This document shows positions 23,591-35,235 of a DNA stretch of 64,000 nucleotides, one piece after another. Made by a program: the position numbers and the translations under genes. The notes below the pieces were generated by a model. The model worked only from the letters and a program-made list of their open reading frames with translations, was not told the origin of the DNA and searched no databases. Within the stretch, counting starts at the first letter, position 1. Each line of letters opens with the position of its first letter. Origin of the DNA: Guillardia theta CCMP2712 (lineage: Eukaryota; Cryptophyceae; Pyrenomonadales; Geminigeraceae); NCBI RefSeq assembly GCF_000315625.1, contig NW_005434555.1, forward strand, positions 110,225-174,224. Direction: 5' to 3'.

Positions 23591-25564
23591 CCTCTGAATA
23601 GGAATGGCGAGCGCGAGGTAACTATTGCAGGCAGGGGGCTCTAAGGAATCACAGCATCATCGGCAGTGTTCAAAGAAGCATCTGCATCCTGCCAAGTCAG
23701 ACTAGCAAATACGACTATTCCTGCATCAGCCCCGAAGTTGGTAGAGCCGCAATCGCTCTAGCCCCAACTGCGAAAGAGCGTCAAGAACACACGAGGATGG
23801 AGCTAGTCGTGGTGAGAAAGGTGCTGGCGCTCGCCATTTGACCATGTGGCTCTACCTTAAGGCAAAGGGGCATGGAGACATCTGAATTTATCATTCCCTG
23901 AACTTGAGGCTCTTACCGAGACCTCATTCGAACAGCGTGAAAACCTACAACCTTTCTCTGATACCAGCAAAGACAAGCGCAACCGAGGGTATCTTCTCAT
24001 CTAGTATGCTATTACAATGTCTGGAGGATCAATCCAACGAATCAAATTCCCTCCCTTTCTTTGCCCTCACACTAATTCATTTCAAATTTTGCCAGCGGCT
24101 TCTTCAGCTACAGATTCAAGTTACTCTTGTCTTTGACCGAGGAAGGGTCCATGTTACTTCAGCTGTAATCAAAGTTTCCAAATGCAGCATCGTCAGCAAG
24201 AATTTTTCTCTAGGTATCACAGATATTCCATTCTCCTCAATGCCGAGCTCCAATTTTCATTCTCAAAGACCTTTCTCTCCTAATCCCCATCATTCGAATC
24301 CTCATCCTATGGATCTTCAATTTCTTCCCAATCCTATCCCTCGTTTGAGCCCCTACCAAAATCATCCCTCCTCCTACTACTACTACCTCCCCCCCCCCTC
24401 CCTCCTTCCCTCCCTCCCTCCCTCCTCCCCCCTCTTGCTCTGCTCCCCTCCACTTTCCCGCATTCCTTTCCAGCAACCCCTACCCCATTCTACTTTACCC
24501 GACCCCCTAATATGTCACACCTACCCCCTGTTTCTGCCTTACCCTACCCATTCTTGCTATACCTCCAACATCACAGTACAAATTGTACTACCCCTACCTC
24601 CCTAGAATGGCCCCACCCTCCACCTCTGCTCCTAAACCCCCCTCACACAAACAACCAAATTCAAGCCCCCACCCCACCCCACCCCACCCCACCCCACCTC
24701 TAAAGCTATTGGCAGAGACCCCTGCCACCCCCCAATTTCCACAGAAATACCCCTACCCTGCTACAACTCTTTACCCCTACATTCGCCACCTGACGCCGCC
24801 CCATGCTCCTTCTCCAGTCCCCAAATTGCCCACTCCTGAGCTCCCCTCCTCCCCCCATCGCCCACTGACTCAGTCGGGCCCGGCCCGGACTCACACGGTG
24901 TCGGGTAGCCTAGTAGTACGGTCGCCGCAGGGCCCCCGGGCCGGGCTACCGTACAGGGAGGCTCCGCCGCCGCCCGGGGCTGCCGGGGGCCGGGCCCGGC
25001 GGGCCCCGGAGGCTCTACCGGGCCTAAACAATCGCGAGCCCGCCCCTGTCAGAGTGTAGCGAAGTACTAAGAGCAGGTAGGGGCTTGGCTCTTGGGATGA
25101 TAAGAGTATTTATGCAGTAGAGTAGGCATAGAAAGTGGGCAAGAATGGAAGCCAGAATGAGAAGACTCTCAGAACGAGAGAGTAAGAGAGGAGGAGGAGA
25201 GGGGAAAAGAGAGAGAGAGAGGGAGCTAGAGGTGCCATATATTTGGGGTAATGCCTACCCCAAGGATGCTTCCTCTGCCAGCCGGGTCATGCCATCTGAT
25301 CAGTGCGAATAGTCGTAATGGAGAACCGTTCCAGTACAGACGGTTACAAATTCTCAGTTTGGGCCCGGCAAGTCTGGGCTCTGATATATGATCCATGTGA
25401 TCCGTCAATGACAGCGAGTCCGCCGGACTGGCATGCGGCATCGCTTCTTGCGTCAGTACACGGTGAACGAAAGGGCTAGATATAACGCGTCGGATTCATA
25501 ATGTACACTAACTCTACTCCACCATCTCCTCTGAATCCTCCGACCACCATCATGTTCCTCGCCC
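23591..25564. promoter_or_regulatory. Long intergenic region with C-skewed tract and GC island
   Basis: From 24240 to 24880 the plus strand is strongly C-rich and G-poor, with many 'taccccc' and 'cctaccc' words and short (CCCCA)n repeats near 24670. It is followed at 24875-25045 by a GGGCCCGGC island with 'actcag' at its left edge, then GA-rich sequence at 25180-25235. No ORF in either strand reads like protein; the open plus frame 23904-24605 is compositional. It lies upstream of the deubiquitinase gene and downstream of the next minus gene, so regulatory sequence for the former is plausible. Confidence 0.4.
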
Positions 25565-28500
25565 TCACATGGGCCCTGCAGCATCCGTCCCCACCCAAGT
25601 GTGGCTCTTTCGGATCCAGTCGATGAGCTCGAGCTCGGACACGAAGGGCCTGAGCTCGATCGAGTCTTTCCTCGACCCTTTCTTGCTCCTTGCCGACGAG
25701 GCAGCGATCTGGAAGTGGTCTTGAACCGCGTCCTCCCCCCCGTTCTCCTCCCGCGTCTCTCTGGGCGGTAGCTCCTGACCCGCCTGTACATGCTCACTAG
25801 CTCCCTCCTTGGCGGCGTCAGCTCCATTGACGAGGAGGAAGAGCTGCTTCCTGAGAACCTCGTTCTGCCGCTCTAGATGCTTGCAGTAGTCCTGCCAGGG
25901 TTCAGCTGGATAGACCAGTGGGGCACAGTACCTGGAGGGAGGAGAGCTGGCCTTTCAAAATGGACTCCCTGTCTCCGTTGCTGGTATCAGGAGGTTCCGA
26001 TTCCACGTCGGAGCCCGAGGAGTAAGCTAGCACAAGGAGCACGTGAGGATGAACACGGCAGGGAGAGCAGGATGAATGAGCGTGTCGTGGAGGGTGAGGG
26101 GAGGCGAAGGTCTCGGGGGAGGGGGAGGAAGACATCGGTAAGGCATGCTCCTCACCTTCCCTTGCAAAGGTCTTGGCGTTCATGCGGGAGGGAGACATCA
26201 TGGTAGGGTAGATGTTTGATTCAGAGTTGCTCCTCCTCGGCAACGAGCTCGTCACCTTCGCCGCGCCGTTCTCTTCCACCTGCGTACATCTCTGAAACAG
26301 CACGTATAGCTTCCAGCTCTCGAAGGACTTGGCTGTGCTCTGATGCCTCCAGTGCTCCACCACTCGATTGAGGACATTCCACGCGTTGGATATTCGCCTG
26401 CTCTCCTCAATCCATGCCATGAACGCGGCCGAGAGGAGGCGAGAGTTCCAACGTTGCACAGCGTGTTGGACTGCCTTAGTTTGGAACTTGAAGAGCTCAG
26501 AGTGCTCAACCCAGCACTGCCATGCCTTCGCCTGTGACATGAATCGCAGCTTGTTGATCACCTTCCTGCTCACCCGCGCCAGCCTGTTGCTCTCCGCGTC
26601 ACCCTCCCCGCTCGAGCAGCCGATCCGGAAGTGAAAGTCCAACGTGATCTGCTTCGCGTACGTCTTACCACACTTAGGGCATCCGAAGCGCCGACGGAGC
26701 TCGCTCTCATGATGAGGGGACTCCGATGGAGCTTCTGTCAAGGAAGGTTGCCAAAGGTTCGGCATGCGGGAGTGCATGGCGGACGAGACCATGGCCTTGA
26801 AGTTGACGCTCTTCCTGCAATCCATCGAGACCTCTGCTCCGCTGTCGTCGATGCTCTTAAAGCTGTTGCTTGGCGATCGCGCATGAAGGACTGGCATGCT
26901 ACCTCGAAAGAATTCTGAGTTAAGCCAAGGCTTCTTCGGCTGTCTCGAGGCCGTCTCAGGGAACGCCCCGTCCTCCCGCACGCAGTACGTGTGAACGGCC
27001 TCGTTGATCTCTTGCAAGAGCTCGGAGGCATACGTGGTGGCGGCCCCATGTGTAGAGGAGATGATGTCCTCGAGCTGCTTCTTCAGTCTCAGGTCATGCA
27101 TCTTCCTGTGACAGTACTTGCTCGCGCTCAACTTGATCAAGATGTCACAGCAGAGCTTGAGCTCGCTCACTCCATCCGACCCGCTCATGCCCTGCATCTC
27201 CTCGTGCTTTTTCCACTTGGAGACATACTCCACCAGCTCCCCAACGAAGTTGCAGTCGATCCCGACGATGTCCAGGTCAGCGAACGTCATCATATTCTTG
27301 AGCGCAAACAAGACGTCAACCACGGGGAAGCGGTATCCTTCAAAGTCCTGCCCCTCCCACGATGCTCTGAAGATTTTGACAACGATCTCCAAATTCTTCT
27401 TGTTCAGCCAAATCTGCACCTCCTTGGCTTGTATGTTAGCGAGACACATGAGCGCAAGGCCGATGCAAGTGCTGGAAGCTTCAGTGGTGTTCTTGTGCGC
27501 AAACAGCACGTTGACCAGGGCAGGAGGAACTCCGCTGGACCTGAATCCCTCCGATGCCGACGAGAAGCGCGAGATGCAGAAGAGCAGTGCGATGGTCTTT
27601 CGAACAAGTTTCGTGTCGTGTGTGGACACGATGAGTGACGTGATCTTCGATAGCAGGACGCTGTTCCCGAGAATCTCCGAGACTGCAATCTCCTCCCCGA
27701 CTAGCACGATGTTTCTCAACAAGAGAAGAATACACATGGAAAGTCTGTGTGACTCTGGGCTGATTAGCTGGCCGCAAGAGAACAAGAAGTCAGGAAACTC
27801 TAAGATCTCCTGAGTGATGTCCTTCCCGCCCACAGCAAGCAGAGAAAGCAGGAGAGATGCAATTGCCTGACATTCTTCTTTCCTGGTCTTCATGACGTTG
27901 ATCAACCCCGCCAGGAACAACGGCGTCTGAGCGAGCTGCCGAGCAAGATTGTCGTTGGAATCTATAGGAAAGCACCACAGCATGTTGCCAAGGCTTCCAT
28001 GAAGTGCGTACACAGCTCCATCTCCACATCCAACAAAGACCTGATTCTCCCAGGAGAAGATCTGCATTACATGAGATTCCACCTCTGACTTGTAAAAGCA
28101 AAGCGAACTCTCGTCTCCGCTGTGGAGCGAGAAGTTGAAAACATACGATGAGTCGACCAAGCAGAGCTGCATGAAAGACTGGAGGATCGACCGCACCATG
28201 AGATCATCCAACCCCTCCGTGTGTGAATTTCTGCGCCGAAACATATGGTTCTTCACGCTTTCCTTGGTTATGCTCGCAGCAAACGCTTCGAGGGACCTGC
28301 ACTCCGCGGGAACCTCGTGAGAGGTCCTAGTGCTGGAGAAGGAAGACTCCATGTCCAGCTGCTTCCCCTTCACATCTACCTGCCCGATCTGCTTGGCATA
28401 CATCAGCCTCATATTGTGTACTTGCCGGACCTTTTCTATCTCGTGTATGCCTTTGATTCTTCTCATCGCGTTCTCCAGGCACTCATCCATGACTTGCACA

Positions 28501-28835
28501 TTCTCCTTGGACAGCCTCAGGCAGCTATCTCCCACCTCCTCTGTGAATTTGTCGACTTCTTCCTCCAGGTGCGAGATCTCAGTCTCGATCCTGAAGAGCT
28601 CTTCGAGGTTGGCAATGTTGGGGTCTTCGTGGAAACTTTTTCTCTTAGGGAGTCTGTACGGGAGCGCAGGATCAGGATGAACTGCAACATAGGGGGCTCT
28701 CTCTGTCCCCGCCCCTTTCTCTTCATTCTGAGCAGAGCTCTTCCTTGAACTCTTGTTCTGATCGCGCGTTCGGCGCCCATGACCGCTGTCAGTTCTCACT
28801 ACATAGACATCTGGAAAACTATATAGCAGGCTCAT
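25565..28835 (-). CDS. Armadillo-type protein with C2HC zinc motif and Sfi1-like repeats
   Basis: The start is at 28835. The long exon runs to 25932, probably with an internal intron (donor GTGAGG at about 26154, acceptor 'gtgctag' at about 26025, phase kept); the last exon 25891-25565 ends 'DWIRKSHTWVGTDAAGPM'. After a short helical N-terminus come about 400 residues of helical repeats with armadillo character ('SHRLSMCILLLLRNIVLVGE', 'STCIGLALMCLANI'). Next is 'CPKCGKTYAKQITLDFHFRIGC' split as C-x2-C-x12-H-x4-C, then three Trp-centred repeats ('AWQCWVEHSELFKFQTKA', 'AFMAWIEESRR', 'SFESWKLYVLFQR') like Sfi1 or centrin-binding motifs. A centrosome, basal-body or cytoskeletal scaffold is a fair inference but not shown. 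I know no protein with exactly this order of modules. Confidence 0.8.
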
Positions 28836-30411
28836 GACGCGCGTTCAGCGTCCTATCCGAGTCGCTGAACTCACGTCAAGTGAAGAATTTGTTCCTTGTC
28901 ATCAGCACGGCATATCGTGAAGAGTCTAGAGGCCAAAGTTAACCTCGTGTGTGGCTGGAACGTTTCAAGCCCTTCCTGCTTGCTTGTCCTCAGAGTCACC
29001 CATCGGTCACAATATGTTATTGATGTTGGAGCAGAGACGTGCTTAGAACCTCCCAGTGATACAAAATGGCGTCTGTCTCCTCCTCCCCCTTGTCTCCTTC
29101 CTCCCCCTTATCCTCGTGTTTGTCTCCGCCAATCGTGGACGGTGACCCTTTGAGTTGTCGTCACTTCAGCACGTCGTTTCCTTCCTCTTTCACTGGGCCA
29201 CCTTGCAGCTTATCTTCTCTTCTCTATGATTCGGTGACTTCTCCTGCCCTTGTCTTGCTCGTTTCTCCTCTTCCTCCTCTCTCCTCGCTCCCCTCTCATG
29301 ATCGCATATCCTGCTTTCTTGTCGATACCACCCCCAACCCCCTTCAAACCCACCCCACCCCAGGTGGATAATAGCTAGATAGAGGGGATATCACCCGACT
29401 CATCACCACCCTACCCCGTCGATCAGTTTCCAGTACTGTGTTGTAAAAGTTGTAGCAGACAAAGGAAAGTTTGACTAAAACTTCATGTGGAGGGGGTGGG
29501 GTCCTTTTGCTCCAAATTGTACCGGAGAGATCTCGAAGATGAGGGGCTCACACGGTGCTGGGGGTATGACCAGGGGAAAAGGGGGGTAGGGAGTCTTTAG
29601 ATACTTTTGTCTACCGGGCCGGGACAGCGAGTCACTGGCCAGCCCGCCGGGAGCGGCGCCGGGCCGCGCCGCCGCGGTTCCGGGTAGGGCCCGGCGCGGC
29701 GGCCGGGCGCGGCCCAACTCAGTAACAGTGGCAGTTTTGGGGACAGCAGTTTCCGGCGGACTCAGGCTCCCGGCCCCGGAGCCTCGGCCTGCCCGGCCGC
29801 AGCCGCCGGGCCAACGGAGCCTGAGTCCGATTCGACTGTTAACTAAATCTAATTGGTAGTACTATCTACCCACTTTATATCCTACCCCCACCTACACATC
29901 TCGCACTATTTGTACCCCCTGAATCTCCCATGCTTCCAAGACCGCACTACCCACCCCGATCTCTGCGATTTTTTAGTACCCACTGTCGCTCCGAGGCTGG
30001 GACATGCTGGGTACCTTGCAGCCACTGAAAGACGTGCCGTCGATATGGCGGCGAAGGTGGTAGCGGCAGAAGGAGCAATAGCAAGGGAAGAGCTCCAGGT
30101 GGACTGTTTCTGTTGGCTCAGTCTTCGGGTTCAGCGTTGTGAGGGAAGCATTAACCACTATCGGGCCTAGGGAGCAAGGAGTGCGGTTTGGGAAGCATAG
30201 CAAGAGTACAAAAGACCGAGGTCTGGGCGCAGGAAGAAGCAGCACGGGAAGGGATCAGCTAGTAGCATCCTGTTAGGGAACGAAAGGGAGAAGGGCGTTG
30301 AACACCAGACGGAGGTTGCGAAGAGCACCGCTGGATTGTCCATCCGACTAGCGTTTCCACCGCTGCCTTGGTGGTGGACTTCATCCGTACCTACCGTCAG
30401 ATAAATCACCA
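28836..30411. promoter_or_regulatory. Divergent intergenic region with large GC island
   Basis: It separates the minus gene starting at 28835 from the lipin gene starting at 30412. It has a C-rich tract at 29320-29350, a G-rich tract with 'ggggtaggg' at 29565-29595, a GC island at 29605-29710, a second at 29765-29825 with mirrored 'ggactcaggctcc' and 'ggagcctgagtcc', then 'cctacccccac' near 29880. Around 30043 an ATG opens a short Ala/Glu-rich reading that could be an untranslated or alternative first exon. Confidence 0.45.
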
Positions 30412-33400
30412 ATGTTTGCATGGATTGCAAATATCCATGAGGCCTTTGACTTCGTGAGCGGCACCAATGACGTCATCGTCATCAAGCACCCCACCGGAGA
30501 GTTGCGATCCTCGCAGTTTTCAGTGCAGACCAATGCTGGTATCATCAAGAGGTGAGAAGAGTGACGTTCGACCCCTGCTGACGCCTTGTGAACGAGAAGA
30601 CACCATCTCGGCCAGTCCGTGCATGTCTATCTCAACGGTCTCCCCACCAACCTGCACATGAAGATCGACAACGAGGGCAGGTTGAGACCATGAAGCTGGC
30701 TACCTGCTGGATACCTTGGCTGAGCAGCTTGCTCAGGTGTGTCTTTCCTGGAGGAGGAACGAAACCTACCGAGGAGGAGATAAATCTTCTTCCTGTGAGG
30801 TAGATACCTGCTCCTCATCGTCCTGGTCCTGGTCCTGGTCCTGTGCCTTGTACTCTTTCTCCTTGCGTAGAGCCTTGGCCACTCGTTGAATTATTTGTTA
30901 CAGAGAAGGTCGCAATTCGCTGGATTTTCGTGTCAGCGGGGTAAGGAAGGGGAGGGGCAGGAGATGAAGGCATAGAAGCACGAGAGAAGGAGGAGAAGAG
31001 GAGGGGAAGACCAACGGGAGGGGCTTTCTTGACGTGTTGGCTGGCCCGCAGGACATTTTGGCGTCAGCTGGACTTTTCTGTTGGAAGAGTACCGACAAGA
31101 TTGTCATTGTTGACATCGATGGGACTATCACGAGGACTGACGTGGGAGGGGTGAGTGCAATAACGATGATGTTGATGGAGATGATTGTGGTGTTGGTGTT
31201 GGTGACGATGAAGATGAAGAGTGAGGAAAAGAAGGTGTAAGCTGTTTGAAAGGTGTTGGCTTCAAGCGAGCTCGGTCAGAGTCTTGGACTTCTTCACTCA
31301 CACGCGGTAAGAGAAGGGGGTGGAGAAAGGGGTCCATGAGAGAGGGGAATGAATCGTCAGCATATGTGAGAGGTTTGGAGCTAAGAGTGAAGGGGAGAGC
31401 AGGAGAGCAGGAGAGCAGGAGAGCAGGAGAGCAGGAGAGCAGGAGAGCAGGAGAGCAGGAGAGCAGGAGAGCAGGAGAGCAGGAGAGGGTCATGAACTTG
31501 TATTACAGGGTGTATGTGAAGTCCTTTCGGGAATTGCGTCCAGCGGGTAATCAAGCCACACTCCAGCTAAAAGGGCACGTATAGTTTCTTACCTCGTCCA
31601 TGGCAGGTATCGGCTGTTGTTTCTCACTGCACGGCCCATCACTAGGGCAGATGCAACCAGAAAGTATCTCAGTCAAATTGGCTCGGTGAGCCTCCTCCCT
31701 CCTCCCTCCTCCCTCCTCCCTCCTCCCTCCTCCCTCCTTCCTCCTCCCTCCTCCCTCCTCCCTCCTCCCTCCTCCCTCCTCCCTCCTCCCTCCTCCCTCC
31801 TCCCTTCTTCCTTCTCCCTGGTCCCCGCTCCATGCATCTGTCTTCCGTCCCTCCTTCGCTCTCCTTCGTCCTCTAGATTTCTTTTCGTACTTGTTCTCTG
31901 ATCCCAGTGCAGGAGGATCAGCTCAGCATGCCACAAGGAGCTCTTGTTACCTCCGCTCTTGGCACTTTCAACACGATGACAGCTGTTTGGAAGGTTCTCG
32001 CCGCTCACCCTGCTTCCTCTCCTGCTATGCTCTCTGCTCTCTTCTCTCTGCTCTCTGCTCTCTGCTTCCTGCATCCCTCCATCTCTTCCTCAAAATGCGC
32101 CTCGAGCTTCTTTCTGTTTCCATGTGTCAGTGACAGAGGATCTTACTCGTTTGCTGTAGGACATCAAGGCATACAAAGTACAGCAGCTAGTGGAGATCCA
32201 GAATCTCTTCGGAGACGCGCTTGAGGAGGTCAGGAGTGAGAGGAAGAGGAAAGGAGTGAAGGATGAAGGGGAGGGTGTGGGGGGGAATAAGAGGATGAGG
32301 GGCAAGTAGAGGGCAGGAAGAGGTTGTTCATTCTCCTCATTTGCGCTGATCAGGGTGAAACCTGCTTTGTCGGTGGATTTGGAAATCATGACTACGATGC
32401 TGCTTCCTACGTGGACGTGGTAAACGAGAGGGGAGGAAGGTGGGGGGGGGGGGGGGGGGGGAAAAGGGAGATAAAGTTGGAAAGGTTGCTCAGGAAGGGG
32501 AGCAAAGAGCAGGGAAGACCTGAGGGAATGACTATTTAGTGGTAAGAGAATACAAGTCAGGGAAGGAGTAGAGTGAGAGGCAGAGCACGAAGAGGACGAG
32601 GATGAGGATGAGAGGGGACTGGAGACTGACGCAAGGTGGACAGGGTTGCCAGAAGGAGCGAGTGTTTATCATCGATGAAGACTCGGTCATTCGTGTAGAA
32701 GGAAGCACAGTCACGTACAACGGATATCCAGCAATGCTTCCGGTCTTGCAAGAGCTGTGAGAAACCCCTGGCTCACCACACCCGTTTACCATATACTTTC
32801 CCCCTGTTCCCTCTCGCTCCAGCTCCCTACCTGTTCCCGCTTCCGCTCTCTCTCCTGCTCCTGCTCCTGCTCCTGCTCCTCCTTCTGCCCCCTGAGCATC
32901 CTCTGACTTCGCGGCAGGTTCCCCCCCACCATTCTTCTTCAGAAGCAGAAGCATCAAGGGGTGGCAGTCCCCATCTCTCCCATTGGCGGTGGGGCCTCCA
33001 ATCCCTTCTCCGTGAACAAGATTCCTGGAGCAGCGCTTCTCGGGGAGGTAATAAGCTCCTCTCCCATCTCCTCCCTGCTGTATCGCCTGTCGAGATGGTG
33101 TTCTGCTACAGTCCTCGCCCACGTCCTCCTCCCGCTCTTATCCTCCTTCCCCAACTTCGCTTTGTCCATATCTGATCAATGCCATTTTTCTGTTGCTGGC
33201 CCATCACCCATCGCCTTATGCTCTCCTCCATCGTCGTCACTGAAAACGTTCACAGGGCATCGGGAAAGTCTGGGGAAACGTGACGAGCACCACGAATGAG
33301 TGAGTCACTTCGTGCTGCTGCTGCTGCTGTCCTGCTCCTCCCCACTCCTCTGCTGTCCTGCTCCTTCCTCTCCTGCAGTCCTGCTCCTCCTCATCCTTGT

Positions 33401-33653
33401 CTCTGTCCTCCTGAGGCTCTTGCAGCATGACGACGGGGATGGGCAACAGCCTGCAGACCATTCCTGCTGTCCAGTCCTTCTCCAAGGTCCCAGTCCCTGA
33501 GCTCCCCAAGATGCCGAGTATGGTGGTGAGGATGCGCGCGAGCTGCGAGTCCGGAGGCTGAGTCAACTGCAGATTCCTGACCTCCTCTCACGTGGGAAGC
33601 CGCCGGATTACGACGATCCCCTGACACACGGGCTGGTGGATCGAGGAGAGTGA
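30412..33653 (+). CDS. Lipin-type phosphatidate phosphatase, compact form
   Basis: The start ATG is at 30412. Exon 1 reads 'FDFVSGTNDVIVIKHPTGEL', the lipin N-terminal fold; exon 2 (from 30600) reads 'LNGLPTNLHMKIDNEGR'. After two short exons the exon 31052-31150 has 'KIVIVDIDGTITRTD', the HAD-type DxDGT catalytic motif. Later exons give 'YRLLFLTARPITRADATRKY', 'LSMPQGALVTSALGTF', 'DIKAYKVQQLVEIQNLF' and 'CFVGGFGNHDYDAASY', all LNS2-domain landmarks, then 'VFIIDEDSVIRVEG' and a C-terminal tail ending 'PPDYDDPLTHGLVDRGE' at 33653. Lipins dephosphorylate phosphatidate to diacylglycerol with Mg2+, for triacylglycerol and phospholipid synthesis, and shuttle between cytosol, ER and nucleus. The long linker between the two domains in animal and plant lipins is almost absent here. 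About fifteen exons; several introns hold microsatellites. Confidence 0.88.
31392..31487. repeat. 10-bp repeat GAGAGCAGGA in a lipin intron
   Basis: Nine to ten perfect tandem copies of a 10-bp purine unit lie inside a lipin intron between exons at about 31295 and 31512. The perfection of the copies points to recent expansion. Confidence 0.9.
31686..31806. repeat. 7-bp CTCCCTC repeat in a lipin intron
   Basis: About sixteen tandem copies of CCTCCCT begin just after the GTGAGC donor of the lipin exon carrying 'ATRKYLSQIGS', broken once by CCTTCCT. On the transcript it is a long pyrimidine tract. Confidence 0.9.
32443..32461. repeat. Poly-G run in a lipin intron
   Basis: An almost unbroken run of about 18 G lies in the intron after the lipin exon 'GGFGNHDYDAASYVDV'. 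Such a run can form a G-quadruplex and is prone to sequencing error. Confidence 0.8.
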
Positions 33654-33832
33654 AGGATTAACAGACGACATCTGAACGGAATGCAAACACTGAATGTGCG
33701 CACTCCCTCCTCCTCCTCCTCCTCCTTCCTTGCCTTTTCCATCTTGCTCGTCGCTCCTTGGCCCTCCCAACTCCTCGTCTTCCTCTTCCTCTTCTTGGTC
33801 ATCCTCCGGCTCCCCTTGCTCTCGGGCGACCA

Positions 33833-35050
33833 TCAAACAAGCCGGACTAGCGGCTCGTCGAATCGAAGTCGCTGAGGTAGCGACGACACGTACACCTCGC
33901 CACGACGTTGTCGCTCTGCTTCGGAGGACCGAGCTGTACTGTCACGATGCTCTCTCCTTTTCCCGCTGCCTCTTCTGCTCTTAACATAGTCACTCTCGCG
34001 CCCTCCCCTCGCCTTCTCCGGGGAGCATGGCGGTCTTTGCCGCCTACCCGAACCCTTCGTCACGGCGTCAGCAACAGCCAACGAGAGCAGCTGCAGAAGA
34101 CTGTCGGTCTGCTGCTCCACTCGGAGCCTTTCCTTCACCAACTGCGTGATCTCTTCCTCATAGAGCCCGCGCTCGCAGTTCCGTTGCTCCTCGAGTTGCT
34201 GGACCCCCACCTCGACCACGGCCCCCTCATCACTTTCCCTTCCTACATCGGACAGAGTGCCTCCCCGCTGCGCACTCCCTGATGAGACTATCTTCAGATG
34301 ATCTCGGTCCTCCTTCTTCTCCTCCTCGGCCTCTAGCACCGACGAGTACTCCTTGATCGCGCACTTGATCTCCGCGTCTGTCATGTATGCGAAAGCATCC
34401 AGGAGCCTTCGACTTTGCTCGACCTCCGCGTCCTCCTGCCGTGTGTCGACATTCGACAAGAGAGCATCGCTGCTGCACACAGAGCATGTCATGTCCATTC
34501 GCAGCCGGGATTGCACGATGCCGTCTCACCTGCTCGTCATGCGAGGAGGAGGATAGGGACTCTGGTGCGCTGCTGACTCCCTCGCTCGCTCCGTAGGCAG
34601 TATCACTTCCCTGGGAGAGAGTCAAACATGCCCTCACTCCAGCGCATGAGGAAGCACCAGCCATGATCTTGTCGCTTGTCTCTCCTCCTGATCAGCGGCT
34701 TCGTCGCCTGGAGCAGTTCGTCCTTGACTTGGCCGTCGGAGGTGCTGCACCACAGGACCTCTCCGCTGAACAAGTCTCGGACCATCGCGTTCTCGCCCCT
34801 ACACGTGCAGATGGTCTCAACGAGCACACAAGTACATTATCAAGGAGGCAGTCCAGAGAGGGGGGGGGAGTGCTGACCTGAAGCACAAGAACACTGTCTT
34901 GCCGCGGTAAGAGAAGAAAGTGGGAAGAAGGGCAGAGGATGCTGAGGGCTTGGAGGAGGAAGGGGAGGGGGGAGGTGGGGGAAGGAGGGAGGAGGGAGGA
35001 GGAGGAATCAGTTCCCATCGCATCTCTCGCCATGCGAGATGCGCCGCCAT
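33833..35050 (-). CDS. Hypothetical acidic/helical protein
   Basis: The proposed start is at 35050 (MAAHLAWREMRW..), followed by a Pro/Ser-rich stretch to 'TVFLCF' with donor near 34900. The second exon has 'ENAMVRDLFSGEVLWCSTSD' and 'HGWCFLMRWSEGMFDSLPG', a compact Trp-rich region. A third, acidic exon ('SSDALLSNVDTRQEDAEVEQ', 'LLDAFAYMTDAEIKCAIKEY', then a helix-rich 'EEEITQLVKERLRVEQQTDS') runs to the stop at 33833. I do not recognise the family. The splice between the second and third exons (34605-34470) is unresolved: a GTGAGA donor at about 34529 is present but phase is not matched by the nearest acceptor. Transcribed toward the lipin gene, with about 180 bp between the two stops. Confidence 0.6.
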
Positions 35051-35235
35051 GTCCCCCCGTACCCTCCGACCCTCAACTCGCATTGTGCGCAGCATCAGCC
35101 GTCTGATGGGCCCACTGTCATTCTCCGGTTGACCCGGTTTAAACCGATTTTATTTGGTTTGAACCACCATCGGGTCCGCCTCAGTGCATTCCACCAACTC
35201 GGCATGCTCGGATTTTCGAGTTGATCCAAACGAGA
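35051..35235. promoter_or_regulatory. Short divergent promoter with near-palindromic GGTTTAAACC
   Basis: Only 185 bp lie between the minus gene start (35050) and the glycosyltransferase ATG (35236). Centred at 35138-35147 is the palindrome GGTTTAAACC, flanked by 'ttgacccggtttaaacc' and 'tttggtttgaaccacc', an imperfect inverted repeat. Similar 'ggttcaaat' words occur in the divergent region at 17530-17640. Confidence 0.4.

Noticed and set aside
23904-24605. A 233-codon plus-strand frame
   Set aside because: It is Ser/Pro/Leu-rich and follows from a C-skewed, G-poor tract; there is no domain, and no homology-like pattern.
34230-34664. A second minus frame overlapping the acidic protein exon
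   Set aside because: It is the neighbouring frame of the same DNA; the reading with 'DAFAYMTDAEIKCAIKEY' is more protein-like.
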